From contig CAKRCD010000002.1 in the NCBI GenBank assembly GCA_934307065.1, forward strand, positions 124,001-188,000: DNA of 64,000 nucleotides, in the 5' to 3' direction. The notes beneath the pieces were generated by a model, which saw only the letters and a list, made by a program, of their open reading frames with translations, did no database searches and had not been told where the DNA came from. This stretch comes from an uncultured Bariatricus sp. (GTDB lineage: Bacteria > Bacillota > Clostridia > Lachnospirales > Lachnospiraceae). A program made the position numbers and the translations under genes. This document shows positions 1 through 8,498 of the stretch, piece by piece (within the stretch, counting starts at the first letter, position 1; every line of letters begins with the position of its first letter).

Positions 1-1228
1 GCCGGCAGAACTGATGCGACCACCGGCACCGAAGGTAGGAAAACGTATTTTGCTGGAGCGGATTCCGATTGTGTGGAAGCATCTGAACTTCACATGGAAA
101 TCTTCCGTTCGTAATCTGTTCCGTTATAAAAAACGGTTCTTTATGACGGTATTTGGAATCAGTGGGAGTATGGCACTTATGCTGGTGGGATTTGGACTCA
201 AGGAGTGTATCTATGATGTTGCAACGATTCAGTATAATGAAATCCAGTTCTACGATGCAGCCGTTTATACAGATGATAAATTATATCCGGACGAGCAGAA
301 AGATATTTTGAATGAACTGGAAAATCAGGATGCTCTGGAAGCCTATATGCAGGGCAGAATGCAGAAGGTGGATGTGAAATCAGATACGGGTGTACAAAGT
401 CTCTACCTGACCGTTCCGGAAGATGGGGCAGACCTTGATACATTTTTCAGCTTCCACAGCAGAACGTCGGATGATGTTTATTCATTGGAGAAATCCGGAG
501 TGATCATCACAGAAAAAGTAGCAGATATGCTGAATGTGAGTGTAGGAGATTCCATCACGATTGAGGATGAAGATAAGGGAGAAAAAGAAGTCCAGATTCA
601 GGCGATCTGTGAGAACTATTTAGGGCATTATCTCTATATGTCCGAGGCAGTCTATGAGGAATTGTATCAGGCAAAGCCAAGATACAACTGTATCATGTAT
701 AAGGTAAAGGATGGAAAAGATTCAGAGATTGCCGGGATTGGTGAACAGCTTCTGAAATTTGACAGTGTGCTGAACGTAAGCTATACAGAAGCTACGAAAG
801 AAACTTTGGATGGCATGCTTGAAACCTTGAATCTTGTTACGATTGTATTGATTATTTCTGCGGGTATGCTTGCGTTTGTGGTTCTCTATAATCTGAATAC
901 CATTAATATTGCGGAGCGCAAGCGGGAACTTGCCACACTGAAAGTTCTAGGCTTCTATGATGGAGAAGTCAGCTCCTATGTATTCCGGGAAAATGTAATT
1001 CTTACGTTTATCGGTGTACTGGTAGGTGCTGTGCTTGGTAAATTCCTGCATCGGTTTATCATTGTGACGGTGGAAGTCAGTGCAGCTATGTTTGGCAGAG
1101 TGATTCATCCGCTCGGTTACCTGTATGCAGGCGGACTGACGGTACTGTTCTCTATGATGATTAACTGGCTGATGCATTATAAGCTGAAAAAGATAGATAT
1201 GGTGGAATCTTTGAAGAGCGTAGAATAA
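1..1228 (+). CDS. FtsX-family ABC transporter permease, C-terminal part (truncated by window edge)
   Basis: The reading frame is already open at the first base, so this is the C-terminal part of a longer protein; the ATG at 14 is internal. It has one membrane segment (FFMTVFGISGSMALMLVGFG), then an extracellular domain of about 200 residues, then three closely spaced membrane segments at the C-terminus. After the first of these comes NIAERKRELATLKVLGF, the conserved cytoplasmic loop of FtsX/MacB permeases. Large permeases of this kind, with two FtsX domains, are common in Lachnospiraceae, work with an ATPase encoded just upstream, and often handle antimicrobial peptides or lipids. The family is clear from sequence; the substrate is not. 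Confidence 0.85.
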   Translation, partial: PAELMRPPAPKVGKRILLERIPIVWKHLNFTWKSSVRNLFRYKKRFFMTVFGISGSMALMLVGFGLKECIYDVATIQYNEIQFYDAAVYTDDKLYPDEQKDILNELENQDALEAYMQGRMQKVDVKSDTGVQSLYLTVPEDGADLDTFFSFHSRTSDDVYSLEKSGVIITEKVADMLNVSVGDSITIEDEDKGEKEVQIQAICENYLGHYLYMSEAVYEELYQAKPRYNCIMYKVKDGKDSEIAGIGEQLLKFDSVLNVSYTEATKETLDGMLETLNLVTIVLIISAGMLAFVVLYNLNTINIAERKRELATLKVLGFYDGEVSSYVFRENVILTFIGVLVGAVLGKFLHRFIIVTVEVSAAMFGRVIHPLGYLYAGGLTVLFSMMINWLMHYKLKKIDMVESLKSVE

Positions 1229-1276
1229 TAGAATTACATAATTGTTTATAGAATTTTTATAAACTTCACAAAACTA

Positions 1277-1303
1277 TTAGCACTCACGGAAAATGAGTGC
1301 TAA
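1277..1303. promoter_or_regulatory. CIRCE operator (HrcA binding site) upstream of htpG
   Basis: TTAGCACTC, nine bases, GAGTGCTAA: a perfect match to the CIRCE consensus. It lies 7 bases upstream of a -35 box at 1311. HrcA is the known repressor at CIRCE in Firmicutes. A second perfect CIRCE precedes clpB in this window. Confidence 0.95.
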
Positions 1304-1310
1304 TTTTCTA

Positions 1311-1339
1311 TTGACAATTAATTTTACAAGGATTAATAT
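1311..1339 (+). promoter_or_regulatory. Sigma-A type promoter of htpG
   Basis: TTGACA at 1311-1316, a 17-base spacer, and TAATAT at 1334-1339. The CIRCE sits just upstream of the -35 box rather than over it, which is unusual geometry for HrcA repression. Confidence 0.75.
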
Positions 1340-1378
1340 ATCATGTAGAAAAAGATTCAGATTGAAGGAGTGATATCA

Positions 1379-3442
1379 ATGGCATCAAAAAAAGGTAGCC
1401 TTTCTATTAGCAGTGAAAATATTTTTCCAATTATAAAAAAGTGGGTATATTCCGACCACGATATTTTTGTACGTGAAATTATCTCCAATGGATGTGACGC
1501 GATTACAAAGCTGAAGAAGCTGGACATGATGGGAGAGTACGAACTTCCAGAGGACTATAAAGCCAAGATTGAAGTAATTGTGAATCCGGAGAAGAAGACT
1601 CTGAAGTTTATCGATAATGGTCTTGGAATGACGGCAGATGAAGTAGAAGAATACATTACACAGATTGCGTTCTCGGGAGCAACACAGTTCCTTGAGAAGT
1701 ATAAAGACAAAACAACAGAAGATGAAATCATCGGTCATTTCGGACTGGGATTCTACTCTGCATTCATGGTAGCAGATGAAGTTCATATTGATACCCAGTC
1801 TTATCGGACAGGTGCAGCCCCTGTACACTGGGTAAGCAATGGCGGTACAGAGTATGAGATGACAGAGGGAACGAAAGAAGGAGTAGGAACTGAGATTACT
1901 TTATTCTTAAATGAAGACAGTGTTCAGTTTGCAAATGAATACCGTATCCGTGAAGTCCTTGAAAAATATTGTTCCTTTATGCCGGTAGAAATCTTTGTAT
2001 CAAAAGAAAATGCAGAACCGGAATATGAGACTATTGAAGAAAGCGAACTTTTGGATACGGATACGGTAGTAGAACATATCCATGAAGACGCTAAGATGGA
2101 AGAAAAGGAAAATGAAAATGGCGAGAAAGAAATGGTGGAAGTTTCCCCGGCAAGCGATAAGGTCAAAATCATGAAGCGTCCGGTTTCTATCAGCGACCCT
2201 CAGCCACTTTGGACAAAGCATCCAAATGAATGTTCAAAAGAAGATTACCTGGAATTTTACAGAAAAGTATTCTTAGATTATAAGGAACCGTTGTTCTGGA
2301 TTCATTTGAACATGGATTATCCATTTAACTTAAAAGGAATTTTATACTTCCCGAAAATTAATTCCGAGTATGATTCTATTGAGGGAACCATTAAGTTATA
2401 TAACAACCAGGTATTTATCGCAGACAACATCAAAGAAGTCATTCCGGAATTTCTTATGGTATTAAAGGGAGTCATTGATTGTCCGGACCTTCCGCTTAAT
2501 GTGTCAAGAAGTGCATTACAGAATGACGGATTTGTGCATAAGATTTCAGAATACATTTCCAAGAAAGTGGCAGACAAGCTTTCCGGAATGTGCAAAGTAG
2601 ATAAAGAAAATTATGAGAAATACTGGGATGATATCAGTCCATTCATCAAATTCGGCTGCTTAAAGGACGAGAAGTTCTGTGACAAGATGATGGATTATGT
2701 TCTGTTCAAGAATATTGACCATAAGTATCTGACACTGAAGGAATGCATCGAAGAAAACGGTGGCGAAATCGTAGAACCAAACGAAAAGAAAGAAGCCGAA
2801 GGCGAAGACGAGAATATTGTTTCCGAGGATTTGAAGACTGTGATTTATTATGTAACAGACGAACAGCAGCAGAGCCAGTACATTAATATGTTTAAGAAAC
2901 AGGGAATGGATGCCGTGATTCTGTCTCACAATATTGATTCTCCATTTATCACACAGTTGGAACAGAGAAATGACCGTGTACGTTTCCAGAGAATTGATGC
3001 AGATATTACCGAACATTTCAAAGAAGAAATTTCCGAAGAGGAAAAGGAAGCTTTTAAAGCTACCCGTGACAATTTGATGGAACTCTTCCGCAAAGTACTC
3101 GGCAATGATAAGCTGAATGTGAATGTGGAAAAGATGAAAGACGAAAGTGTAGCCGCTATGATTACACTGTCTGAGCAGTCAAGACGTATGGAAGAAATGA
3201 TGAAGATGTACGGAATGTCAGGCATGGATGCATCTATGTTTGGAACCGATGCAACGTTAGTATTGAATGTAAATCATCCACTGGTAAAATATGTACTCGA
3301 CCACAAAGACGGAGAACATACAGATATGATTTGCCATCAGCTTTACGATTTGGCTATGCTGGCTCACAAACCACTCAGTCCGGAAGAAATGACAGCATTT
3401 GTAAAACGAAGCAACGACATTATGATGCTGCTTATGAAATAG
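1379..3442 (+). CDS. htpG: Molecular chaperone HtpG (Hsp90)
   Basis: ATP-dependent cytoplasmic Hsp90 chaperone. The N-terminal GHKL ATPase motifs are visible: EIISNGCDAI near residue 33 with the ATP/Mg-binding Asn, DNGLGM at 79-84, and GHFGLGFYSAF from 119. Middle and C-terminal dimerisation domains follow. At 687 residues it is longer than E. coli HtpG; part of the extra length is an acidic, Glu-rich insert near residues 235-265. The start is ATG 1379, preceded by GAAGGAG at 1364-1370; an in-frame GTG at 1370 overlaps that ribosome binding site and is unlikely. It is monocistronic, ended by the hairpin at 3503-3548, and predicted to be repressed by HrcA. Confidence 0.97.
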   Translation: MASKKGSLSISSENIFPIIKKWVYSDHDIFVREIISNGCDAITKLKKLDMMGEYELPEDYKAKIEVIVNPEKKTLKFIDNGLGMTADEVEEYITQIAFSGATQFLEKYKDKTTEDEIIGHFGLGFYSAFMVADEVHIDTQSYRTGAAPVHWVSNGGTEYEMTEGTKEGVGTEITLFLNEDSVQFANEYRIREVLEKYCSFMPVEIFVSKENAEPEYETIEESELLDTDTVVEHIHEDAKMEEKENENGEKEMVEVSPASDKVKIMKRPVSISDPQPLWTKHPNECSKEDYLEFYRKVFLDYKEPLFWIHLNMDYPFNLKGILYFPKINSEYDSIEGTIKLYNNQVFIADNIKEVIPEFLMVLKGVIDCPDLPLNVSRSALQNDGFVHKISEYISKKVADKLSGMCKVDKENYEKYWDDISPFIKFGCLKDEKFCDKMMDYVLFKNIDHKYLTLKECIEENGGEIVEPNEKKEAEGEDENIVSEDLKTVIYYVTDEQQQSQYINMFKKQGMDAVILSHNIDSPFITQLEQRNDRVRFQRIDADITEHFKEEISEEEKEAFKATRDNLMELFRKVLGNDKLNVNVEKMKDESVAAMITLSEQSRRMEEMMKMYGMSGMDASMFGTDATLVLNVNHPLVKYVLDHKDGEHTDMICHQLYDLAMLAHKPLSPEEMTAFVKRSNDIMMLLMK

Positions 3443-3502
3443 AGCGATTAGGGATAAGGCGCTTAGAAATAACGCAAATGGAAAATAAGTGATTGCAGAA
3501 AG

Positions 3503-3548
3503 AAACACCGTGTTGAGGTTTGGATTTGAAATCTCATGCACGGTGTTT
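3503..3548. terminator. Bidirectional terminator between htpG and the pseudouridine synthase gene
   Basis: AAACACCGTG at 3503-3512 pairs with CACGGTGTTT at 3539-3548; an inner TGAG/CTCA pairing extends the stem. T-rich tracts follow on the + strand. It sits between convergent genes. Confidence 0.75.
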
Positions 3549-3558
3549 TTCATAGTTT

Positions 3559-4335
3559 TTATTGTGGTTTTGGAATGACGGTTTCGTTGGAGGAATTCTG
3601 AATCAGGTCATATAACTCATTCAGCTCAGCATCTGTCAGTTCCCGGTATTGTCCCGGTTTTAAACCATCTACTTTGATGTTCATGACTCTGATGCGGAAC
3701 AGCTCCCGGACTTCGTAGCCAAGGGCTTCGCACATACGACGGATTTGCCGGTTCAGGCCCTGGGTCAGAGTGATTTTGAATTTATATTTTCCGATGGCTT
3801 CTACCTTACATGGTCTGGTAATGGTATCCAGAATCGGAACACCGGATGCCATCTGCTGTATAAATTCATCCGTAATTGGTTTATCTACAGTTACTTTGTA
3901 TTCCTTTTCGTGGCGGTTTCCGGCGCGCATCATTTTGTTGATGATATCACCATTGTTCGTCATAAGGAGTAATCCTTCGGAGTCCTTATCTAACCGACCA
4001 ATATAAGTAATTCGAATCGGATAGTTGAGAAAACGGATAATACTGTCGCGCTCCCTGCGTTCCTCCGTACATACGATTCCGCGGGGTTTGTTTACTGCCA
4101 GAACTACCATGCGCTCCTGGCGGGAAAGTACTTTTTTGCCAACCCGGACTTCTTGGGAGGGAGTGACCTTTGTGCCCATTTCCGCGCGCTTGCCATCCAC
4201 GAACACGATACCCTGACTGATGAGTTTGTCGGCTTCTCTGCGGGAGCAGATACCGGCTTCGCTTAGATATTTATTCAGACGAACGGGCTCTGACACACCA
4301 CGTTCCTTATATTGTTTTTCTATTTTGTTTGCCAT
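3559..4335 (-). CDS. RsuA/RluB/RluF-family rRNA pseudouridine synthase
   Basis: Converts a specific uridine in ribosomal RNA to pseudouridine. An N-terminal S4 RNA-binding domain (VRLNKYLSEAGICSRREADKL) is followed by the RsuA-type catalytic core with GRLDKDSEGLLL, which contains the catalytic Asp, and QGLNRQIRRMCEALGYEV near the end. It looks closest to RluF/RluB of 23S rRNA, but the exact target base cannot be assigned. The start is taken at 4335 (MANKIEKQ) because AAGGAAAGG lies about 10 bases upstream; a longer in-frame start at 4371 has no such site. A single gene with its own promoter. Confidence 0.9.
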   Translation of the reverse strand: MANKIEKQYKERGVSEPVRLNKYLSEAGICSRREADKLISQGIVFVDGKRAEMGTKVTPSQEVRVGKKVLSRQERMVVLAVNKPRGIVCTEERRERDSIIRFLNYPIRITYIGRLDKDSEGLLLMTNNGDIINKMMRAGNRHEKEYKVTVDKPITDEFIQQMASGVPILDTITRPCKVEAIGKYKFKITLTQGLNRQIRRMCEALGYEVRELFRIRVMNIKVDGLKPGQYRELTDAELNELYDLIQNSSNETVIPKPQ

Positions 4336-4366
4336 TGTGTTACTGCCTTTCCTTTTTTCATAGTTT

Positions 4367-4395
4367 ATCATAGCGTTTTATACGGTAAAAGTCAA
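4367..4395 (-). promoter_or_regulatory. Promoter of the pseudouridine synthase gene
   Basis: Reading the minus strand: TTGACT (4395-4390), 17 bases, TATGAT (4372-4367), about 30 bases upstream of the chosen start. Confidence 0.7.
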
Positions 4396-4420
4396 TTTGG
4401 ATGCAATTTGATTTTGCGTA

Positions 4421-4429
4421 TGCTATAAT
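4421..4429 (+). promoter_or_regulatory. Extended -10 promoter of the 4466 gene
   Basis: TGCTATAAT at 4421-4429 is an extended -10 element 37 bases before the next start codon. No convincing -35 box is visible. Confidence 0.4.
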
Positions 4430-4465
4430 AAATGCACGCACACAAATCTTATCGGGAGGTTTTTC

Positions 4466-4969
4466 ATGCAGATATTTTCATTAGATACTAAAAAATGTAT
4501 GAACGCATTATTACTTCAGCATGTGTTTGATTCTTTTATGCTGGTAGAGGGCGAGATTACCACATTTAATACCTATCATATAGATGGAAGGCTGAAAAAG
4601 GAATTTTATCATCAGCAGTCTTCATCGGAAATTATGATTCCGGAAAGGGAGTTTTCCTTGTGGAAAGAGCAGAGAGAGCTTTGTTTTTCGATTATAAAGG
4701 GAAAATTGACACCGATTGGATTCCGGTTTGTACTGGCTCTGTCGGTACCGAATGTGGCAAAATTACTGGAACAGGAAGAACTGGATTTTACCATGGATGA
4801 TATACAGGGATTGTATCTGAATTTCAAATATGACGGATTAAAGCTTACTTGTACAACGGGAACCTCCATGAAATTATTTACACTGGATAAGTCACTGGAA
4901 AATGCATGGGATGCCATGGCAGCACGTATTTTTGCAAAGAATGAAATTCCGTTTGAAAATGGCATTTGA
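4466..4969 (+). CDS. Conserved protein of unknown function (DUF5721-like)
   Basis: A 167-residue soluble protein with no signal peptide or membrane segment. From memory of the family it resembles DUF5721, a group restricted largely to Lachnospiraceae and relatives, with no known function; I cannot confirm that by search. It starts at ATG 4466 behind GGGAGG. The composition is mixed alpha/beta with an acidic middle (LEQEELDFTMDD). It lies 88 bases upstream of the DNA ligase gene, whose promoter overlaps its last codons, so the two are neighbours rather than clearly one operon. Confidence 0.7.
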   Translation: MQIFSLDTKKCMNALLLQHVFDSFMLVEGEITTFNTYHIDGRLKKEFYHQQSSSEIMIPEREFSLWKEQRELCFSIIKGKLTPIGFRFVLALSVPNVAKLLEQEELDFTMDDIQGLYLNFKYDGLKLTCTTGTSMKLFTLDKSLENAWDAMAARIFAKNEIPFENGI

Positions 4970-4993
4970 AAAATTGTTGTTTGTTGCTATAAT
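4966..4993 (+). promoter_or_regulatory. Promoter of the ligase/clpX-like operon
   Basis: TTGAAA at 4966-4971, 16 bases, then TGCTATAAT with the -10 box at 4988-4993 (extended TGN). The -35 box overlaps the stop codon region of the upstream gene. Confidence 0.6.
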
Positions 4994-5057
4994 AGATACA
5001 TTAAGTAAAAGTGGGGATACTATTATCCTGATAAAGATTTGGAAACTGGGGTAAGAC

Positions 5058-7025
5058 ATGGATAAGAAGAAAAGAATGCAGGAGCTGGTAGAGCTTCTGA
5101 ACAGAGCAGGAAAAGCATATTATCAGGAAGCGCGGGAAATCATGAGCAATTATGAGTATGATGCACTTTATGATGAATTGGTAAAGCTGGAAAAAGAACT
5201 GGGAACGGTGCTTTCCAACAGTCCTACCATTCATGTGGGCTATGAGGTCATCAGTGAACTGCCAAAGGAGCGGCATGAATCGCCAATGCTTTCTCTGGAT
5301 AAGACCAAAGAGGTCAGCAGGCTGAAAGAATTCGTGGGGAATCAGAAAGCCCTGATTTCGTGGAAACTTGACGGACTTACCATTGTGCTTACTTACCGGG
5401 ATGGAAAGCTGTATAAAGCAGTAACAAGAGGAAATGGGGAAGTAGGGGAGGTCATTACCAACAATGCGAAGGTATTTAAGAACATTCCTCTGCAGATTAA
5501 TTATAAAGAAGAATTGATTCTCCGGGGAGAAGCAGTGATTGGCTATAGGGATTTTGAGCGGATTAACGAGACTATAGAGGATGTGGATGCTAAGTATAAG
5601 AATCCAAGAAATTTATGCAGTGGTTCGGTGCGACAGTTAAATAATGAGATTACCGCAAAACGGAATGTCTGTTTCTACGCATTTTCGTTAGTAAAAGCTG
5701 AGAATGTAGATTTTCACAATTCCAGAAAAGAGCAGTTTGCATGGCTGGCATCCTTGGGATTTGATGTGGTAGAGCATTATCTGGTAACAGCAGATGAGCT
5801 GGAAGACCGGGTACAGTTTTTCGCAAATAAAATTGCAGAAAATGATTTCCCATCGGACGGACTGGTTTTGGTTTATGATGATATTGCCTATGGGCAGTCC
5901 CTTGGAAGAACTGCCAAGTTCCCAAGAGATTCTTTCGCATTCAAATGGGCAGACGAGGTGCGGGAAACGACTCTCCTGGAAATTGAATGGAGTCCGTCTC
6001 GAACCGGACTAATCAATCCGGTGGCAATTTTCGAACCGGTGGAACTGGAAGGAACAACAGTCAGTCGTGCCAGTGTCCATAACTTAAGCATCATGGAAGA
6101 ACTGGAGCTTGGAATCGGAGATACCATAGAAGTTTATAAGGCAAACATGATTATTCCGCAGATTGCGAAGAATCTGACTTGCAGCAGAAATATTGAAATA
6201 CCGGAGGTCTGTCCGGTGTGCGGTGGTGCTACAGAAATCAGAAGACAGAATGATGCCAAATCACTGTACTGTACCAACCCGGATTGTCAGGCAAAGAGGG
6301 TAAAGTCGTTTGCTCTGTTTGTGAGCAGAGATGCTTTGAATGTAGATGGACTGTCGGAGGCAACTTTAGAGAAATTTATCGCACACGGATTTATTCATAA
6401 ATATACGGATATTTTCCATCTAGATCGCCATCGGGAGGCTATCCAGACTATGGAAGGTTTTGGGGAAAAGTCTTATACCAACTTGATGCAAAGCATTGAA
6501 GTGGCAAGAGAGACCACTCTTCCGAAACTTATCTATGCATTGGGAATTTCCGGGATTGGTCTTGCAAATGCCAAGATTATCTGTAAAGAATTTGGCAATG
6601 ACCCTCAGAAACTGATGGAAGCGTCAGAGGAAGCCCTGAGCCAGATTCAAGGCGTGGGTCCGGTTATGGCGAAAGCATTTACCACATATTTTCAGAAAGA
6701 AGAGAACCGGACACAGTTAAAGGAACTCCTGGAAGAACTGAATATTCCGGAGGAAACAGCAGGGGAGCAGGCGCAGACTCTGCAGGACAAAGTCTTTGTT
6801 ATTACCGGAAGTGTGATGCATTTTTCCAACCGGAATGAGCTGAAAGAAGTCATTGAAAATCTTGGCGGCAAGGTAACCGGTTCCGTGACCGGAAAGACGG
6901 ATTACCTGATTAACAATGATGTAAATTCTACATCATCAAAGAACAAAAAGGCAAGAGAACTAGGAGTACCGATTTTATCAGAAGAGGATTTTCTTACACT
7001 TGCAGGAATTACACAGCAGGCATAA
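5058..7025 (+). CDS. ligA: NAD-dependent DNA ligase (LigA family), divergent
   Basis: Seals nicks in DNA using NAD+. Domains in order: adenylation domain with SWKLDG (nucleophile Lys103), LRGEA and NPRNLCSGSVRQL; OB fold (SRTGLINPVAIFEPV); four-Cys zinc finger (CPVCGG...CTNPDC); helix-hairpin-helix repeats (GISGIGLANAK, IQGVGPVMAKAF); C-terminal BRCT domain from about residue 578. At 655 residues the length is normal. Several usually invariant positions differ: the TRGDGxxGED segment reads TRGNGEVGEV, and motif IV, normally DGVVIK with an essential Lys, reads DGLVLV. It may therefore be a clade-specific version or a paralogue beside a canonical LigA. It is followed 26 bases later by the ClpX-like gene. 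Confidence 0.93.
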   Translation: MDKKKRMQELVELLNRAGKAYYQEAREIMSNYEYDALYDELVKLEKELGTVLSNSPTIHVGYEVISELPKERHESPMLSLDKTKEVSRLKEFVGNQKALISWKLDGLTIVLTYRDGKLYKAVTRGNGEVGEVITNNAKVFKNIPLQINYKEELILRGEAVIGYRDFERINETIEDVDAKYKNPRNLCSGSVRQLNNEITAKRNVCFYAFSLVKAENVDFHNSRKEQFAWLASLGFDVVEHYLVTADELEDRVQFFANKIAENDFPSDGLVLVYDDIAYGQSLGRTAKFPRDSFAFKWADEVRETTLLEIEWSPSRTGLINPVAIFEPVELEGTTVSRASVHNLSIMEELELGIGDTIEVYKANMIIPQIAKNLTCSRNIEIPEVCPVCGGATEIRRQNDAKSLYCTNPDCQAKRVKSFALFVSRDALNVDGLSEATLEKFIAHGFIHKYTDIFHLDRHREAIQTMEGFGEKSYTNLMQSIEVARETTLPKLIYALGISGIGLANAKIICKEFGNDPQKLMEASEEALSQIQGVGPVMAKAFTTYFQKEENRTQLKELLEELNIPEETAGEQAQTLQDKVFVITGSVMHFSNRNELKEVIENLGGKVTGSVTGKTDYLINNDVNSTSSKNKKARELGVPILSEEDFLTLAGITQQA

Positions 7026-7051
7026 GCGCCTGATTTCAGGAGGAAAAAACG

Positions 7052-8404
7052 ATGTCAGAATATGAAAAGATATGTTTTGTATGTAAAAGGCCGGAGAGCG
7101 TGACGGGGAAGATGATTGCGCTGCAGCCGAATTTATTTGTATGCCCGGACTGTATGCAGAAAAGTATGGATGCTATGAACAATATGCCATTTGATTATAA
7201 TCAGTTTATGAATAATCCGGGAATGCCGGTAATGGGCTGGGATGAGATGGAGAATGAAATGCCGAAAACACAGCGTGTAAAGAAGAGAGCACCGGAAGAA
7301 GAACGTGTGCCGATTATTGCGCTTAAAGATATTCCAGCACCACATAAAATCAAAGAGAAATTAGATGAATATGTAGTCGGACAGGAATATGCCAAGAAGG
7401 CCATGTCGGTTGCGGTATACAATCATTATAAGAGAGTGGCAGCAGACCCGGCAGACCAGATAGAAATCGAGAAATCCAATATGCTGATGATTGGACCAAC
7501 CGGTTCCGGTAAGACCTATCTGGTAAAAACACTGGCAAAGATTCTGGATGTACCGCTTGCTATTACGGATGCAACCTCACTTACAGAGGCAGGTTATATC
7601 GGGGATGATATTGAAAGTGTGGTTTCCAAATTGTTAGCTGCTGCAGGAAACGATGTGGATAAAGCAGAACAGGGGATTATTTTCATCGATGAGATTGACA
7701 AGATTGCCAAGAAAAAAAATTCCAGTCAGAGAGATGTGAGCGGCGAGTCTGTACAGCAGGGTATGCTGAAGCTGTTGGAGGGCAGTGAAGTAGAGGTACC
7801 TGTAGGAGCAACCAGCAAGAATGCTATGGTTCCGCTTGTGACGGTAAATACGAAGAATATTCTTTTCATCTGCGGCGGTGCATTCCCGGATTTGGAACGG
7901 ATTATCAAGGAACGTCTGTCAAAGAATGCGTCCATGGGCTTCGGAGCAGACTTAAAAGACAAATTCGATAAAGAGAAAGATATTCTGGAGAAAGTTACGA
8001 CAGAAGATTTGCGGACTTTTGGAATGATACCGGAGTTTCTCGGAAGACTTCCGATTATTTTTACCTTAAAGGGCTTAGATGAAGAAATGATGGTTCAGAT
8101 TTTAAGGGAACCTAAGAATGCAATCCTGAAGCAGTATCAGAAATTACTTGCTCTGGATGAAGTCAGTCTGGACTTTGATGAAGCAGCCCTTCATGCTATT
8201 GCGAGAAAGGCGATGGAGAAAGATACCGGAGCCAGAGCATTGCGCGCGATTATCGAAGAATTCATGCTGGATATTATGTATGAAATTCCAAAAGATGACA
8301 GCATTGGTCAGGTAACCATTACAGAAGCATACATAGAAGGTACAGGCGGACCACTGATTCAGCTCCGGGGGCAGAGTGTGCCACGAATTGAGCAGAATGC
8401 CTAG
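7052..8404 (+). CDS. clpX: ClpX-type AAA+ unfoldase (possible second ClpX)
   Basis: ATP-driven unfoldase that in ClpX proteins feeds substrates to ClpP. An N-terminal four-Cys zinc-binding domain (C8, C11, C31, C34) is followed by a linker and the AAA+ core: Walker A GPTGSGKT at 148-155, Walker B IIFIDEID, pore loop GYIGDD (usually GYVGED), and FLGRLPI. The ClpP-docking loop, usually IGF, reads MGF (NASMGFGAD). No clpP lies next to it, whereas canonical clpX usually adjoins clpP or lon, so it may be a paralogue with a different partner or none. The start ATG 7052 has AGGAGG 9 bases upstream. Probably co-transcribed with the ligase. Confidence 0.88.
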   Translation: MSEYEKICFVCKRPESVTGKMIALQPNLFVCPDCMQKSMDAMNNMPFDYNQFMNNPGMPVMGWDEMENEMPKTQRVKKRAPEEERVPIIALKDIPAPHKIKEKLDEYVVGQEYAKKAMSVAVYNHYKRVAADPADQIEIEKSNMLMIGPTGSGKTYLVKTLAKILDVPLAITDATSLTEAGYIGDDIESVVSKLLAAAGNDVDKAEQGIIFIDEIDKIAKKKNSSQRDVSGESVQQGMLKLLEGSEVEVPVGATSKNAMVPLVTVNTKNILFICGGAFPDLERIIKERLSKNASMGFGADLKDKFDKEKDILEKVTTEDLRTFGMIPEFLGRLPIIFTLKGLDEEMMVQILREPKNAILKQYQKLLALDEVSLDFDEAALHAIARKAMEKDTGARALRAIIEEFMLDIMYEIPKDDSIGQVTITEAYIEGTGGPLIQLRGQSVPRIEQNA

Positions 8405-8458
8405 CCATAGAGATGGCGTGAAATGTAAGTGCATTTGTATGCATACATAAGTAATCAG

Positions 8459-8496
8459 AAGACCTCATATACTTTGGAAAAAGGGTATGGGGTCTT
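8459..8496 (+). promoter_or_regulatory. Hairpin overlapping the S8 peptidase translation start
   Basis: AAGACCTCATA at 8459-8469 pairs with TATGGGGTCTT at 8486-8496 (11 pairs, one G-T), with a loop of about 16 bases and only four T after it. It could end the ClpX-like transcript or hide the GGGG Shine-Dalgarno of the next gene, whose ATG is at 8499. Confidence 0.6.
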
Positions 8497-8498
8497 TT

